Positions 18,859-27,952 of a stretch of DNA of 64,000 nt are shown in pieces; positions within the stretch are counted from its first letter, which is position 1; each line of letters starts with the position of its first letter. Source of the stretch: Mycobacterium sp. D16Q13 (GTDB lineage: Bacteria; Actinomycetota; Actinomycetes; Mycobacteriales; Mycobacteriaceae); the NCBI RefSeq assembly GCF_002013375.1, contig NZ_MAEW01000014.1, positions 186,001 through 250,000 on the forward strand, written 5' to 3'. A program made the translations under genes and the position numbers. A model generated the notes under the pieces. That model did no database searches. It was not told the DNA's origin and was given only the letters and a program-made list of their open reading frames with translations.

Positions 18859-20196
18859 TTAGGGGATCCGCCGCGGTGCTGCGTGTGAGCGCAATGCCGG
18901 CGCGACGGCCGGTCCCACCAGGAATCCGTCGGTACTGCCCGCATCGAGGGCTCGCCGGTACATCTCGGCGGCGCCCCGCACCGCGTCCAGGGTCGATGCG
19001 ATATCGGACGGTGTGTGTGCGGCGGAGATCACAAAGGACTGCCCCAATACGCCACGACACAGCAGTTCCTGCAACAGCAGCGCGCGATAGTCCTGCGACG
19101 GCTGTCCGTCCGGATCGAGGCTCGTGAAAGTGAGACACGAAGACCTGCCGACGGTCCGGATATGCTCGCCCACACCAAGTTCCGTAGCGATACTGGCGAC
19201 ACCCTCGGCAAGATTGCGGCCCGCGGCCTCCATCGCGCGGACCGGGGCATCGTCGGCATAGGACCGCACCACCGCGCGAAACGCGGCCAGTCCCACCGCT
19301 TCCGGTCCGTTGGTGGTGGATAGCAGAAACGTCCGGGGATCGTCGGTGCGCAGTCCACCGCGTTCCATGTAGTCCCGTTTTCCGGCGAGTGCGGCGATCG
19401 CGAAACCATTACCCATCGCCTTGCCCCAGCACGACAGGTCCGGGGTGACCCCGTAGACAGCCTGCGCACCCGCACGAGACCACCGGAATCCGGTGATGAT
19501 TTCGTCGAACACCAGGAGCGCACCGTGGTCGGTGCAGAGTGCCCGCACGGATTCCAGGAATCCGGGCTCGGGCTCGGCTGCCGCGCTGGCGGCCTCCATG
19601 ATGACGCAGGCTATCTGGCCCTGATACTGATCGAAAAGGGTTGTCAGGGTTGACAGATCGTTGTAGTTGAACCTGACTATGTCATCCGTCGCAGCTTTCG
19701 GGATGCCCGCGTTCATCTCGGTGGTGCCGATGAACCAGTCGTCGGTCGAGAAGAAGGGTTGTTGGCATGCCGCGACTACGGTACGTCCGGTCACAGCGCG
19801 GGCCAGGCGGATCGCCGCGGTGGTCACATCCGACCCGTTCTTGGCGAACTTGACCATATCGGCGGTCGGCACTGTGCGCAGAAAATCCTCGGCGGCTTCG
19901 GCCTCGAGCACCGTGGGGCGGCTGAAACTCACTCCCCGGTACAGGGTTTCGCGAACGGACTCGACGACGGGGGCATAACCATGCCCAAGGGTTATGGCGC
20001 GCAGCCCCATGCCGTACTCGACATAGGAGTTGCCGTCGACGTCCCACACACGTGCGCCCGATCCGCGGGTCAGCACAGGGGCCATGCCCAAGGGGTACTG
20101 GTCGGCGCCCCGTGCGTAGGTGTGCGCACCTCCCGGTACCGCGTGGTGCAGCCGGGCCTGCCATGCGTTCGACTGATCGAATCCCTGGTGCGTCAC
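18859..20196 (-). CDS. Class III aminotransferase, glutamate-1-semialdehyde aminomutase-like
   Basis: 445 residues, PLP fold type I. Blocks: GLRAITLGHGYAPVV, AKNGSDVTTAAIRLARAVTGR, LLVFDEIITGFRWSR (the PLP-contacting Asp), and CWGKAMGNGF with the Schiff-base lysine. The closest recognisable relatives are glutamate-1-semialdehyde aminomutases, but this gene is the last of a three-gene operon with a Wzy-like and a Wzz-like gene, far from heme synthesis genes, so it more likely aminates or isomerises a precursor of the surface polymer. GTG 20196 follows a GGAAG site and overlaps the upstream stop (GTGA). Substrate unknown. Confidence 0.82.
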   Translation of the reverse strand: MTHQGFDQSNAWQARLHHAVPGGAHTYARGADQYPLGMAPVLTRGSGARVWDVDGNSYVEYGMGLRAITLGHGYAPVVESVRETLYRGVSFSRPTVLEAEAAEDFLRTVPTADMVKFAKNGSDVTTAAIRLARAVTGRTVVAACQQPFFSTDDWFIGTTEMNAGIPKAATDDIVRFNYNDLSTLTTLFDQYQGQIACVIMEAASAAAEPEPGFLESVRALCTDHGALLVFDEIITGFRWSRAGAQAVYGVTPDLSCWGKAMGNGFAIAALAGKRDYMERGGLRTDDPRTFLLSTTNGPEAVGLAAFRAVVRSYADDAPVRAMEAAGRNLAEGVASIATELGVGEHIRTVGRSSCLTFTSLDPDGQPSQDYRALLLQELLCRGVLGQSFVISAAHTPSDIASTLDAVRGAAEMYRRALDAGSTDGFLVGPAVAPALRSHAAPRRIP

Positions 20197-21536
20197 GTCG
20201 CTACTTCCTGGTCGCGTCTGACCAGCGCCCACGCCCCACCGGCGAGCACGATCAACAGCCACCGAATCATCGAAATTTGTTGGAAAGCGGATACATCCAG
20301 GACCGAGCCGACCACCGTGAGCGCGACGAGTCCGCCCAGCACGCCGTTGATCAACTCCGTGGTGGGCGCGTCGCGGCAGCGATTGCGTGCGCCGGCGGCG
20401 TAGATGATCGCCGTAATCATCAAGACAACCAGGGACAGCAGGCCCAAAATGCCACCCTCGATGAGGCGGCTGAGGTATTCATTGTCGAGAACCGGCTGCT
20501 CGGCCCCGAGCGGATACGTGAACGATCCTTGCCCCAGCCAGAAGTGCTCTGTCCAATGTGACATCACGTAGTCGATTCCGCGGGCGCGCGATTGCAGCGA
20601 CGGATCGTCAGCGCTGCCCATGAAGGTACTGATGATCGCGTCGAAGACACCGAGTCCGCTCACCGCGGCGACTGCGGCCGCACCCACAGCGGCGCACAGC
20701 AACCCGGCGAGGCGGGCAACCGGCCAACGCCACGACATCACGAGAATGGCCGCCGCCAATCCGATGAAGGCCGATCGGGAAACCGTCACCACCGAGCCCG
20801 CGATCACCACGATGGTCAGCAGGGCCCATGGCCAGGTCCTTCGGCCGGCCGCCTTGGCGCTGTACACGAGTGCCACCCCAATGGGGGCGATGGTGGTCAG
20901 TACGGCACTGAGTTCCAGAGCATGGGCGGCAGCGCCCTGCGCGCGGACGACGCCCTCACGGACAATCCCGTGTGCGACACCCGTATCGCCGAACTTCATG
21001 ATGCCGGGAATCCGGATCATGGCTGCGACATCGAGGCCGGTGGCGAACTGCACCAGGGCCAGGGCCGCCGTGATGGCACCGCCGATGACAAGCGCCTTCA
21101 ACAAGATCTCGATGGTGCGCGCGGAGCTCTCGGGATGGGCGGCGAAGAGAAAGACGAAGCCCATTAGAGCGGTCACCGTCACCGCGAATGCGGCAATACC
21201 CTGTCCGGCCTGAATCAAAGCGAGATGCGGCAGGACGCGCGTGGTGACGACATTGAACGACACCACCGTTGTCAGCAGCGAGGCCAGGATCGCGACCGAG
21301 AGCCCTCGTGCGCCGAGGGTAAGACGATGCCCCGACAGCACCCAATAGGCGCCCAGTGCCCCGGTGAGAATCAGCGCGACCTGGGCGGGGCTCAGTCCCT
21401 TCAACGCGTAGACCGCGTAGACCTGCCGGGTGCTCAGCAGCACGATCAATGCCGCGGCGGTGAACCTGACGGCGTCCGGCCCTCGGCCAGACGCGACGGC
21501 GGGTGGGTTATCGGTCTGAGGAGGGCTTGTCGTCAC
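20193..21536 (-). CDS. O-antigen ligase/Wzy polymerase-like membrane protein
   Basis: 447 residues with about eleven hydrophobic helices and one large external loop (about 295-360) containing RARGIDYVMSHWTEHFWLGQ and DNEYLSRLIEGGILG, the Wzy_C/O-antigen ligase pattern. Such proteins join lipid-linked repeat units, either polymerising them (Wzy) or ligating the chain to an acceptor (WaaL). Because a Wzz-like protein sits directly upstream and Wzx nearby, a polymerase role is more likely. The start overlaps the Wzz-like gene by 29 bases and the stop overlaps the aminotransferase start. Confidence 0.82.
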   Translation of the reverse strand: MTTSPPQTDNPPAVASGRGPDAVRFTAAALIVLLSTRQVYAVYALKGLSPAQVALILTGALGAYWVLSGHRLTLGARGLSVAILASLLTTVVSFNVVTTRVLPHLALIQAGQGIAAFAVTVTALMGFVFLFAAHPESSARTIEILLKALVIGGAITAALALVQFATGLDVAAMIRIPGIMKFGDTGVAHGIVREGVVRAQGAAAHALELSAVLTTIAPIGVALVYSAKAAGRRTWPWALLTIVVIAGSVVTVSRSAFIGLAAAILVMSWRWPVARLAGLLCAAVGAAAVAAVSGLGVFDAIISTFMGSADDPSLQSRARGIDYVMSHWTEHFWLGQGSFTYPLGAEQPVLDNEYLSRLIEGGILGLLSLVVLMITAIIYAAGARNRCRDAPTTELINGVLGGLVALTVVGSVLDVSAFQQISMIRWLLIVLAGGAWALVRRDQEVAT

Positions 21537-22434
21537 GCCAGCTGCGGAAATCGGTGAGTCGGGGCGGAGTCCAGTTCAGCACCGCTTGAGCGAGTGCCTC
21601 GTCGTCGATCTCGACGTTATCCAAGTCATCGTCGATGATCATGGGCGTCGGCTTATTTGCCACGTCGTGCCCGTTGTCACTCGCGGCCACCGGCGCTGGT
21701 TCCTCGATCGCGGTGGCCGCGGCGGGCTGCTCGTCCGCTGCGCCTGCCGTCGAAGTCTTCGCCCGCGCCTTGGTCTTGGCCGGAGCATCGGCAGACTTTT
21801 CTTTGCGACGACGGGCCGCAAGTGCGTCGTACACCAGGAGCACGATGAGTCCCGCCAGGAGCGCCGCGACCGCCATAGAGCCCGCCGACTTCACCGCGCT
21901 GTTGGACATCACGACGGGCGCGGTGGGTTCTTGCAGAACCGTGAGGCTGGCCCAGTTCTCGGGCGAGACGGACGCACCCACCTGGAGCTTCACCAGATTG
22001 TCGCGCGCAACGTCCAGGAGCGCCGCCGCACCTGCCTGACAGTCGGACGTGGCGCTGCACAGCACCAGAATCGACACTTGAGGCGACGGTTGTTGATTGC
22101 TCGGCCCCAGGTCAATGGTGTTGGAAACCTTGTAGTCCACCCCCGGCGCGGCCGCCGCAAGGGCGGCCTGCGCGGTCTGGCTGGACATGGAGGTGGCAAG
22201 GATGCCGGCGAGCTGCGCCTTCTCCGGCGAGAGATTCAGCATGGGGTTCGCGCCCAGGGTGTCACCCGTTGACGAGTATGTCGGAGGGGGTATGACGACG
22301 GCCGAAGCCGTGGACGCGCGGACGGTGACTCCCGTGGTGTACCCGTAGGCCCCCGCACCGCACACCAACACTGCTACGAGGAGCAGTGCGATTCGCCGGT
22401 TCAAGATCCGCCTGACCAGGTCGTTGACGTTCAC
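21508..22434 (-). CDS. Wzz-like chain-length regulator with cytoplasmic tail
   Basis: 308 residues. A first membrane helix at about 13-33 is followed by a periplasmic-side region of about 150 residues (34-185), then a second helix at about 190-208 and a long charged, Ala/Pro/Lys-rich tail (209-308). The two-helix topology with an outside domain is the polysaccharide co-polymerase plan (Wzz/YveK). The tail carries no Walker motif and no tyrosine cluster, so it is not a BY-kinase. It begins the minus-strand operon Wzz-Wzy-aminotransferase. Assignment rests on topology and neighbours rather than strong motif matches. Confidence 0.68.
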   Translation of the reverse strand: MNVNDLVRRILNRRIALLLVAVLVCGAGAYGYTTGVTVRASTASAVVIPPPTYSSTGDTLGANPMLNLSPEKAQLAGILATSMSSQTAQAALAAAAPGVDYKVSNTIDLGPSNQQPSPQVSILVLCSATSDCQAGAAALLDVARDNLVKLQVGASVSPENWASLTVLQEPTAPVVMSNSAVKSAGSMAVAALLAGLIVLLVYDALAARRRKEKSADAPAKTKARAKTSTAGAADEQPAAATAIEEPAPVAASDNGHDVANKPTPMIIDDDLDNVEIDDEALAQAVLNWTPPRLTDFRSWRDDKPSSDR

Positions 22435-22563
22435 GGGGGCTCCGACTCTCGCTATCGTCCGGACTATCGCAGCAGGCGCGCCGTCCCATAACCAGCGTTA
22501 TTGGTCACGAGGATAACCCACACTTGCCCGACGTAAGGAATCAACGGCGCTAGGCTGTCCGCC
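22435..22563. promoter_or_regulatory. Divergent intergenic region of the polysaccharide locus
   Basis: This 129-base gap separates the Wzz-like gene (minus) from the WecG-like gene (plus) and is the largest divergent spacer in the polysaccharide locus. It must carry both promoters. I see no strong palindrome. Confidence 0.4.
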
Positions 22564-23373
22564 GTGTCGACAGAAGCGCTGGACTCGCCGGTGAGGGTGA
22601 CGATCTCCCAGGTGACGGTGGATCTTTGCTCCGTCCGGGATGTCCTCGCCGCCGTCGCGCAGCGTGCCGCCGCGCGTGCCGACCGTCCGCTGGTGGTCGG
22701 TTCGGTGAACTTGGACCATCTGCATCACTTTGGCGCTGGTCGCGCAAACCCGGACTGTGCGGAGCTCGGCCCGCGGCTGGATTGGTTGATGCTTGCCGAC
22801 GGCGCACCGATCGTCGCGCGTGCCCGCCTCAAGACACGGCGGAACTGGCCGCGGATCACCGGAGCCGACCTGCTGCCGCTGGTTCTCGAACAGGCAAGAC
22901 GTACTGGTAAGCGCGTGGGCTTTCTGGGTGGACTGCCGCAGACGCATGACCGGCTGCGCGCGGTGCTCGACGAGCGTTATCCGGGCCTTGACATCGCCGG
23001 GTGGTGGGCGCCCGATCGCTGCGACCTCACGGACCCGGGTCGCAGCGACGACCTGGCACGTGACATCGCTGCCGCGGGCGCCGATGTGCTGGTGGTGGGG
23101 CTCGGAAAACCTCTGCAGGAGCTGTGGATTGCACGCCACGGAGTGACCACCGGTGCGGTGATCCTGCTGGCCTTCGGCGCATCCGCGGACTTTCTTGCCG
23201 GCGCCGTCACGCGGGCACCGGAATGGATGCAGCGCTGCGGACTCGAGTGGTCCTATCGGCTGGGCCGCGAACCGCGGCGCATGGCGCGGCGGTACCTGGT
23301 GCAGGGGCCGGCGTCCGTCCTGCGGTTACGGCGAGCCTCAGTCGAGCCCGCACGGTCCTGGCACGCGTCGTAG
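22564..23373 (+). CDS. WecG/TagA/CpsF-family glycosyltransferase (GT26)
   Basis: 269 residues. Diagnostic blocks run along the whole length: GSVNLDHLHHF near residue 46, LMLADGAPIVARA near 76, RITGADLLPL near 98, GFLGGLPQ near 119, VVGLGKPLQELW near 180, and RAPEWMQRCGLEWSYRL followed by EPRRMARRYL. GT26 enzymes add the second sugar (often N-acetylmannosaminuronate or ManNAc) to undecaprenyl-pyrophosphate-GlcNAc on the inner face of the membrane. This implies a lipid-linked repeat unit primed by a WecA-type enzyme encoded elsewhere. Starts at GTG. Confidence 0.92.
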   Translation: MSTEALDSPVRVTISQVTVDLCSVRDVLAAVAQRAAARADRPLVVGSVNLDHLHHFGAGRANPDCAELGPRLDWLMLADGAPIVARARLKTRRNWPRITGADLLPLVLEQARRTGKRVGFLGGLPQTHDRLRAVLDERYPGLDIAGWWAPDRCDLTDPGRSDDLARDIAAAGADVLVVGLGKPLQELWIARHGVTTGAVILLAFGASADFLAGAVTRAPEWMQRCGLEWSYRLGREPRRMARRYLVQGPASVLRLRRASVEPARSWHAS

Positions 23374-24459
23374 CTAAACCCCATGCATAATGCTCGCAAA
23401 ATGCTCAGCCATTCGTTCGGAGCTGAACTCCGCCCGCGCCCGCTGCGCCCCCGCCTCTCCGAGGGCGCGGGCGCGGTCGGGATCGCATGCCAGCTCGGCG
23501 ATCGCCCGGGCGAAGGTGTCGGGGTCACCGGGCGGCACCAGGATTCCGTCGACGTTGTGCCGGACGTAATGCGATATCCCCGGATTGTCCGTCATAACCA
23601 CCGGGCGCCCGCTGGCCATGGCCTCAAGGGCGACCGTCAGGCCCGAACCGGTGATCACATTGGGGCGTACCGCGATGGCCACCACGGTGGATCGGCGGTA
23701 CAGATCGCGCATTCGTCCGTAGAGACGCTCGGTATGCAGCGTGACCACGCCGGGTGGCGCACTGACCGGCAGCGCGGTAGCCAACTCGAGCGACAGGCTC
23801 GGGCAACGTTCACGGGCGGTCAGAACCGCCTGGACAAGCAGGGCGTGATCCCGGTGGACGTCCTCGCCCGCGCTGACGACCAGGGGAGTGGCGGTGCCCT
23901 CCCATGGTTGTACGCGATAGAAATCGGTATCGATCCCCACGGGTGCGAAGTACAGCCGCGAATCGTCGACGCCCCAGGCGCGGGCAAGCAGTTCGACCTG
24001 AGGGGGGGACTGCGAAAACACCGCTGCGCTACGGGCCAGCGTGTGGCGCGCCAGCCCGCGATGAACCGGCGGAGAGTCTGCGGGCTCAGTGAGCCATCCG
24101 ACTCCGGTCACCACCGGCGGGCTCATCCCGATAGCCGCAGCGGCCGCGGCGGGTACACCGGTGCGTTCGTCGTAACAGAAGACGACATCGCTCGCACGTC
24201 GTGCCGCTCTGTCAGCCACGACCTCCAGGATTTCCAGATCACCGGTGCGATAACGAATGTGGCCGGCCACGCGTTCGAGGCGGCGCCCAAACGAGAACTC
24301 GCTGAACGTCGGGGTCACGCCGTAGTTGGCCAACCGATGCAGTCCGTAAGGCGCCCGGTCCGGCACCTCATCGGCACGGTTCCGGACCTCCCATTGCGAA
24401 GCCGAAACGCCGTGTGGCAAAGCCACATACGCGTGGAGTCGTCGTTGCATTGTTCCCAT
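23374..24459 (-). CDS. Glycosyltransferase family 4
   Basis: 361 residues, GT-B fold. The N-terminal domain contains the disordered HAYVALPHGVS start; the C-terminal nucleotide-sugar domain includes VVSAGEDVHRDHALLVQA and GSGLTVALEAMASGRPVVMTDN with the second Glu of the EX7E motif. Start ATG 24459 (or 24450, three residues shorter) leaves only 23 bases to the divergent flippase gene; the frame is open to 24612, but that part lies antisense to the flippase N-terminus. The donor and acceptor sugars cannot be read from sequence. It abuts the WecG-like gene tail to tail (stop at 23374, no gap). Confidence 0.85.
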   Translation of the reverse strand: MGTMQRRLHAYVALPHGVSASQWEVRNRADEVPDRAPYGLHRLANYGVTPTFSEFSFGRRLERVAGHIRYRTGDLEILEVVADRAARRASDVVFCYDERTGVPAAAAAAIGMSPPVVTGVGWLTEPADSPPVHRGLARHTLARSAAVFSQSPPQVELLARAWGVDDSRLYFAPVGIDTDFYRVQPWEGTATPLVVSAGEDVHRDHALLVQAVLTARERCPSLSLELATALPVSAPPGVVTLHTERLYGRMRDLYRRSTVVAIAVRPNVITGSGLTVALEAMASGRPVVMTDNPGISHYVRHNVDGILVPPGDPDTFARAIAELACDPDRARALGEAGAQRARAEFSSERMAEHFASIMHGV

Positions 24460-24482
24460 CCCGTGTCGGCGCAAGGTAGCAC

Positions 24483-25958
24483 ATGACGCCGGAGCATGCC
24501 GATGGATCCCCGGTAACCGAGCCGGCATCTGGACGGCGAATTGCCAGCGCTGTCGCATGGCAACTGGGCGGTCGGGTGCTGGGGACGATCGTCTCCATCG
24601 TCGCGATCGCACTGACCACCCGTGCGCTGGGGCCAGAGTCCTACGGGCATCTCAATTCCGCGATCTTCTTCATCGGACTGTGGACCAGCCTGACTGAGCT
24701 GGGTATCGGCGTGGTGATCGTCCGACGGGTCTCTGCGGGTACCGGAAGCTTGCAGCGGCTGGTCGGTATCAATCTTGCCTTCTCCCTCAGCTATTGCCTT
24801 CCGCTTGCCGCCGTGGCCGCCGTATCGGGTTGGCTGATCTACGCGGATCAGCCAGAGGTGCAGTCGATGCTGCTGATTGTCAGTGTGAGCCTCACGCTGA
24901 CAACACTGTCGAGCTGTCTCAACCCGATATTCATGTCCGCGGTCCGGTTCTCGGCGGTGGCACTGGCGGACACGCTATCCCGGGTCGCGATGCTCATCGT
25001 CACGATCATCCTGGTAACCGTTGGTGCGGATCATGTTTGGTACGCGCTGCCCCAGGTGGCGGCACCGGCCATACTGCTGTTGATACAAGGCATCGCGGCA
25101 CATCGGATCACCCCGCTGCGAATCGTCGTGTCGGCGAAAGAGACCTGGGTCCTCGTACGCGAAAGCCTGCCCCAGACGATGGTGCTCATTATCGGCGTCC
25201 TCTACTGGCGTATTGATGGCGTGATACTCAGCCTCATGAGCACACCCGCCGAAGTCGGCCGGTATGGCTTGGCCTACCAGACCGCGTTCACCCTGTCGCT
25301 GGTGGGGAACTTCTTCCTGGGCGCCACCCTGTCCACGATGACGGGACTGTTTGCCTCATCGCGTGGGCGCTTCGCGGCGTTCATCGAGCGTTCCATGGGG
25401 TTGATGCTGGCCATCGCGGTGCCGATCGCAGTCGTCGGCTTCTTCGTGGGCCGCGATCTGGTCGCACTCCTGGGTACCGAACAGTTCGTGGACAAATCGA
25501 ATCTGGTGATGCCGTTACTCCTGGTCGCGGTCGGCCTGACGTTTCTGACCGGCACCGTCAGTCAGGCGCTGTTCGCAGCGCATCATCAATCGTTTCTGCT
25601 GCGCCTCAATGTCTTCAATCTGGCCGGCAACATCGTTCTCAATATCCTGCTCATCCCATACCTGGGTTCCCTGGGCGCGGCGATCGCGCTGGTGACCAGC
25701 GAGGTGGTGGGCTTGGTCGCCGCCACCACCAGACTGACGACCTGTACGGGCTATCGCACGCCGTGGATGTTCCTGTTGCGGTTGGCCATACCGACGCTAG
25801 CGGCAGTTGGCACACTCCTGCTTTGCGCGCAGTGGATGCACGAGTTGATCGCCGCCGCCATCGCCGCCGGTGTGTACGCGGTGACGAACCTGTGGGTGGG
25901 ACCCGTGCACCTGCGAGATGTCCGGGAAGTACTCCGCAAGGAGAGCTCTGATGGGTGA
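24483..25958 (+). CDS. Wzx-type lipid-linked oligosaccharide flippase
   Basis: 491 residues with about 12-14 hydrophobic helices. Typical polysaccharide-biosynthesis (MATE-like/MOP superfamily) blocks include VAWQLGGRVLGTIVSIVAIALTTRALG near the N-terminus, a GRYGLAYQ segment, and the late LFNLAGNIVLNILLIPYLGSLGAA-like helix pair. It would move undecaprenyl-linked repeat units across the plasma membrane for Wzy. The stop overlaps the start of the next glycosyltransferase (GTGA), so both are co-translated. Confidence 0.9.
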   Translation: MTPEHADGSPVTEPASGRRIASAVAWQLGGRVLGTIVSIVAIALTTRALGPESYGHLNSAIFFIGLWTSLTELGIGVVIVRRVSAGTGSLQRLVGINLAFSLSYCLPLAAVAAVSGWLIYADQPEVQSMLLIVSVSLTLTTLSSCLNPIFMSAVRFSAVALADTLSRVAMLIVTIILVTVGADHVWYALPQVAAPAILLLIQGIAAHRITPLRIVVSAKETWVLVRESLPQTMVLIIGVLYWRIDGVILSLMSTPAEVGRYGLAYQTAFTLSLVGNFFLGATLSTMTGLFASSRGRFAAFIERSMGLMLAIAVPIAVVGFFVGRDLVALLGTEQFVDKSNLVMPLLLVAVGLTFLTGTVSQALFAAHHQSFLLRLNVFNLAGNIVLNILLIPYLGSLGAAIALVTSEVVGLVAATTRLTTCTGYRTPWMFLLRLAIPTLAAVGTLLLCAQWMHELIAAAIAAGVYAVTNLWVGPVHLRDVREVLRKESSDG

Positions 25959-27946
25959 TCGACATGGCTAGGAAAAGACACAAGGAGCTCAACCGGGCCT
26001 ACTTGCCGGCTCCTCGGGTCAGTGAGGTGCACGGGGGTATCGCGGTGTGCATCGTGGCGTACCGCCGTCCGGATCTGCTCGAGGACTGCCTGCGCTCCTG
26101 TCACGAACATCTCGGCGATCTGCCGGTGCACGTGTGGGACAACTCCGGACCGGACTACCCGGGAATGGACACGGTGCGGGCGATGTACCCAGATGTGCAC
26201 TGGCACGGCACGGGTCACAATCTGGGATTCGCCGCCGCCGTCAACAGATTGGCCGACTTCGCGCCGGGAGCACATCTGCTGTTGCTCAACCCCGATGCCA
26301 TCGTGACGGGGCCGCTCACGCAGACTCGTGCCCGGGTCACGCTCGATGCGGGGGTGGCCGCTGCCGCACCGCCAATAGCGTCCGCCACCCCGCTTCCCGG
26401 CGAGTCCCTGTGGGATAACGGACATCGCGCTCCCACCTTGCTGCGGGCACTGGTGTCACGCGCGGGCTACGCGCCGGCATTGCGCGGCCGCGCGGTCTCG
26501 GAGCTGTACCGAACGCGCCCCACTGACGTCGACGGATACCTCACGGGTGCCTGCCTCTTGGTCAACCGGCGGACCTGGAATGAGATCGGCGGCTTCGATG
26601 AGGAGTTCTTCCTGTACGGCGAGGAAGCCGATTGGCAGCTCCGTGCTCGGTCAGCGGGATGGCGGCTGATTCTTGTCGATGAACCCGGTGTCACGCACAG
26701 CGCCAAAGGGACCGTCGCCGGAGATCGGCAGCGCGGCATCCGTTCCGACGATCTACTGCGGGCCAATATCGCGTTGACACTCGAACACTCGAGGGGAGTG
26801 CGCACGGCCGATCTTTACCTGGCCGGAACATCCGTGCTGGACCGGATACAGCCCGGGGCCCGGCGCGCGCGCACCACGCGGATCAGAACCGGTGGGGCAC
26901 GCCCGCAGATAATCCTGACCACGAATCGGTTGGTGTACGGGGGAGCCGAACGCCAGCATGTATTGCTGGCCACCGAACTGGACAGGCGCGGCTACTCCGT
27001 AACCATCGCGTGCATGCAGCGACTCGGTCCGTTGGTGGCCGATATCCCGCCGACTGTGCGGGTGGTCCGCCAGCCTTGGTGGTGTCCCGCCTTTGAGACC
27101 GCCCCCGGACCTGCCATCCTGGTATCGGGGGATACCAACACCGAGACCGGATCGGCGACTCTCTGGCGCGCAGCCGGACGGCAACGCAGATGGCTTGTGG
27201 CGGCCCACATCCCGCCTGAGCTGAAAACCGGAACATACTCGGCGCCACTGGCGGCGGCAATGAGCCGGGCCGACGGCTTTATCGCGCTATCGCGGCGGCA
27301 CTGGGAGGAGGTGTCGGCACATCAACGGGTGGGTACACGTTTCTTCACCGCACCCAACGGGGTGGTCAGCCGCCGAGAACTTCCCGAGAGCGCGCCCGGG
27401 CGTCCGGTGCCGAGCAGCCCGTTGCGTTTCGTGATGCTGTCCCGCATCGTCGAACACAAGAACCCGCATCTGCTGGTGGAGGCACTGAGTGGATTGGCCG
27501 AATACGATTGGCAGCTTTCCATTTTCGGAGATGGACCCGACCGCGAACGTCTGGAAGCGCTCACTCCCGAGGCGGTCCGTGACCGTGTGCGGTGGAGGGG
27601 TTGGTCTCCAGGACCCGAGCATGCGTTGGCCGATTGCGATGTGCTCTGCGTGCCCAGCCGAAGCGAGGCCTTTCCACTGGTGATCCTCGAAGCGATGGCG
27701 CGCGCCGTACCGGTCATCGGCTCCGCGGTGTGCTCGGTCCCCGACATGCTCGACAACGACAGTGGCCTGGTGGTCGACCCGATCGACGTACCGTCGTGGC
27801 GCGCAGCGCTCAGAGACGTCCTTGCCGCCCCCGAACGTTTGACGGCAATGGGGCGCAATGGTTTCGAGCGCATGCGCGATCTGTACACGATCGAGACTAT
27901 GGCGGACTCGTACGAGCAGGCCTTTACCGCGGCGCTCAAGGACTGA
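25955..27946 (+). CDS. GT2-GT4 fusion glycosyltransferase
   Basis: 663 residues with two catalytic domains. Residues about 28-275 are a GT-A family 2 domain: VCIVAYRRPDLLEDC, NLGFAAAVNRL, LLLLNPDA, YLTGACLLVNRRTW, GGFDEEFFLYGEEADWQLR. Residues about 315-660 are a GT-B family 4 domain: LVYGGAERQHVLLATEL, MLSRIVEHKNPHLLVEAL, VPSRSEAFPLVILEAMARA with an intact EX7E. Two transferases in one chain probably add two successive sugars. GTG 25955 overlaps the flippase stop; ATG 25964 (MARKRHK) is an alternative start three residues in. Confidence 0.9.
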   Translation: MIDMARKRHKELNRAYLPAPRVSEVHGGIAVCIVAYRRPDLLEDCLRSCHEHLGDLPVHVWDNSGPDYPGMDTVRAMYPDVHWHGTGHNLGFAAAVNRLADFAPGAHLLLLNPDAIVTGPLTQTRARVTLDAGVAAAAPPIASATPLPGESLWDNGHRAPTLLRALVSRAGYAPALRGRAVSELYRTRPTDVDGYLTGACLLVNRRTWNEIGGFDEEFFLYGEEADWQLRARSAGWRLILVDEPGVTHSAKGTVAGDRQRGIRSDDLLRANIALTLEHSRGVRTADLYLAGTSVLDRIQPGARRARTTRIRTGGARPQIILTTNRLVYGGAERQHVLLATELDRRGYSVTIACMQRLGPLVADIPPTVRVVRQPWWCPAFETAPGPAILVSGDTNTETGSATLWRAAGRQRRWLVAAHIPPELKTGTYSAPLAAAMSRADGFIALSRRHWEEVSAHQRVGTRFFTAPNGVVSRRELPESAPGRPVPSSPLRFVMLSRIVEHKNPHLLVEALSGLAEYDWQLSIFGDGPDRERLEALTPEAVRDRVRWRGWSPGPEHALADCDVLCVPSRSEAFPLVILEAMARAVPVIGSAVCSVPDMLDNDSGLVVDPIDVPSWRAALRDVLAAPERLTAMGRNGFERMRDLYTIETMADSYEQAFTAALKD

Positions 27947-27952
27947 GATCAG

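Noticed and set aside
23383-24486. 367-codon plus-strand frame over the GT4 gene
   Set aside because: No recognisable product; the minus-strand protein has full GT4 motifs.
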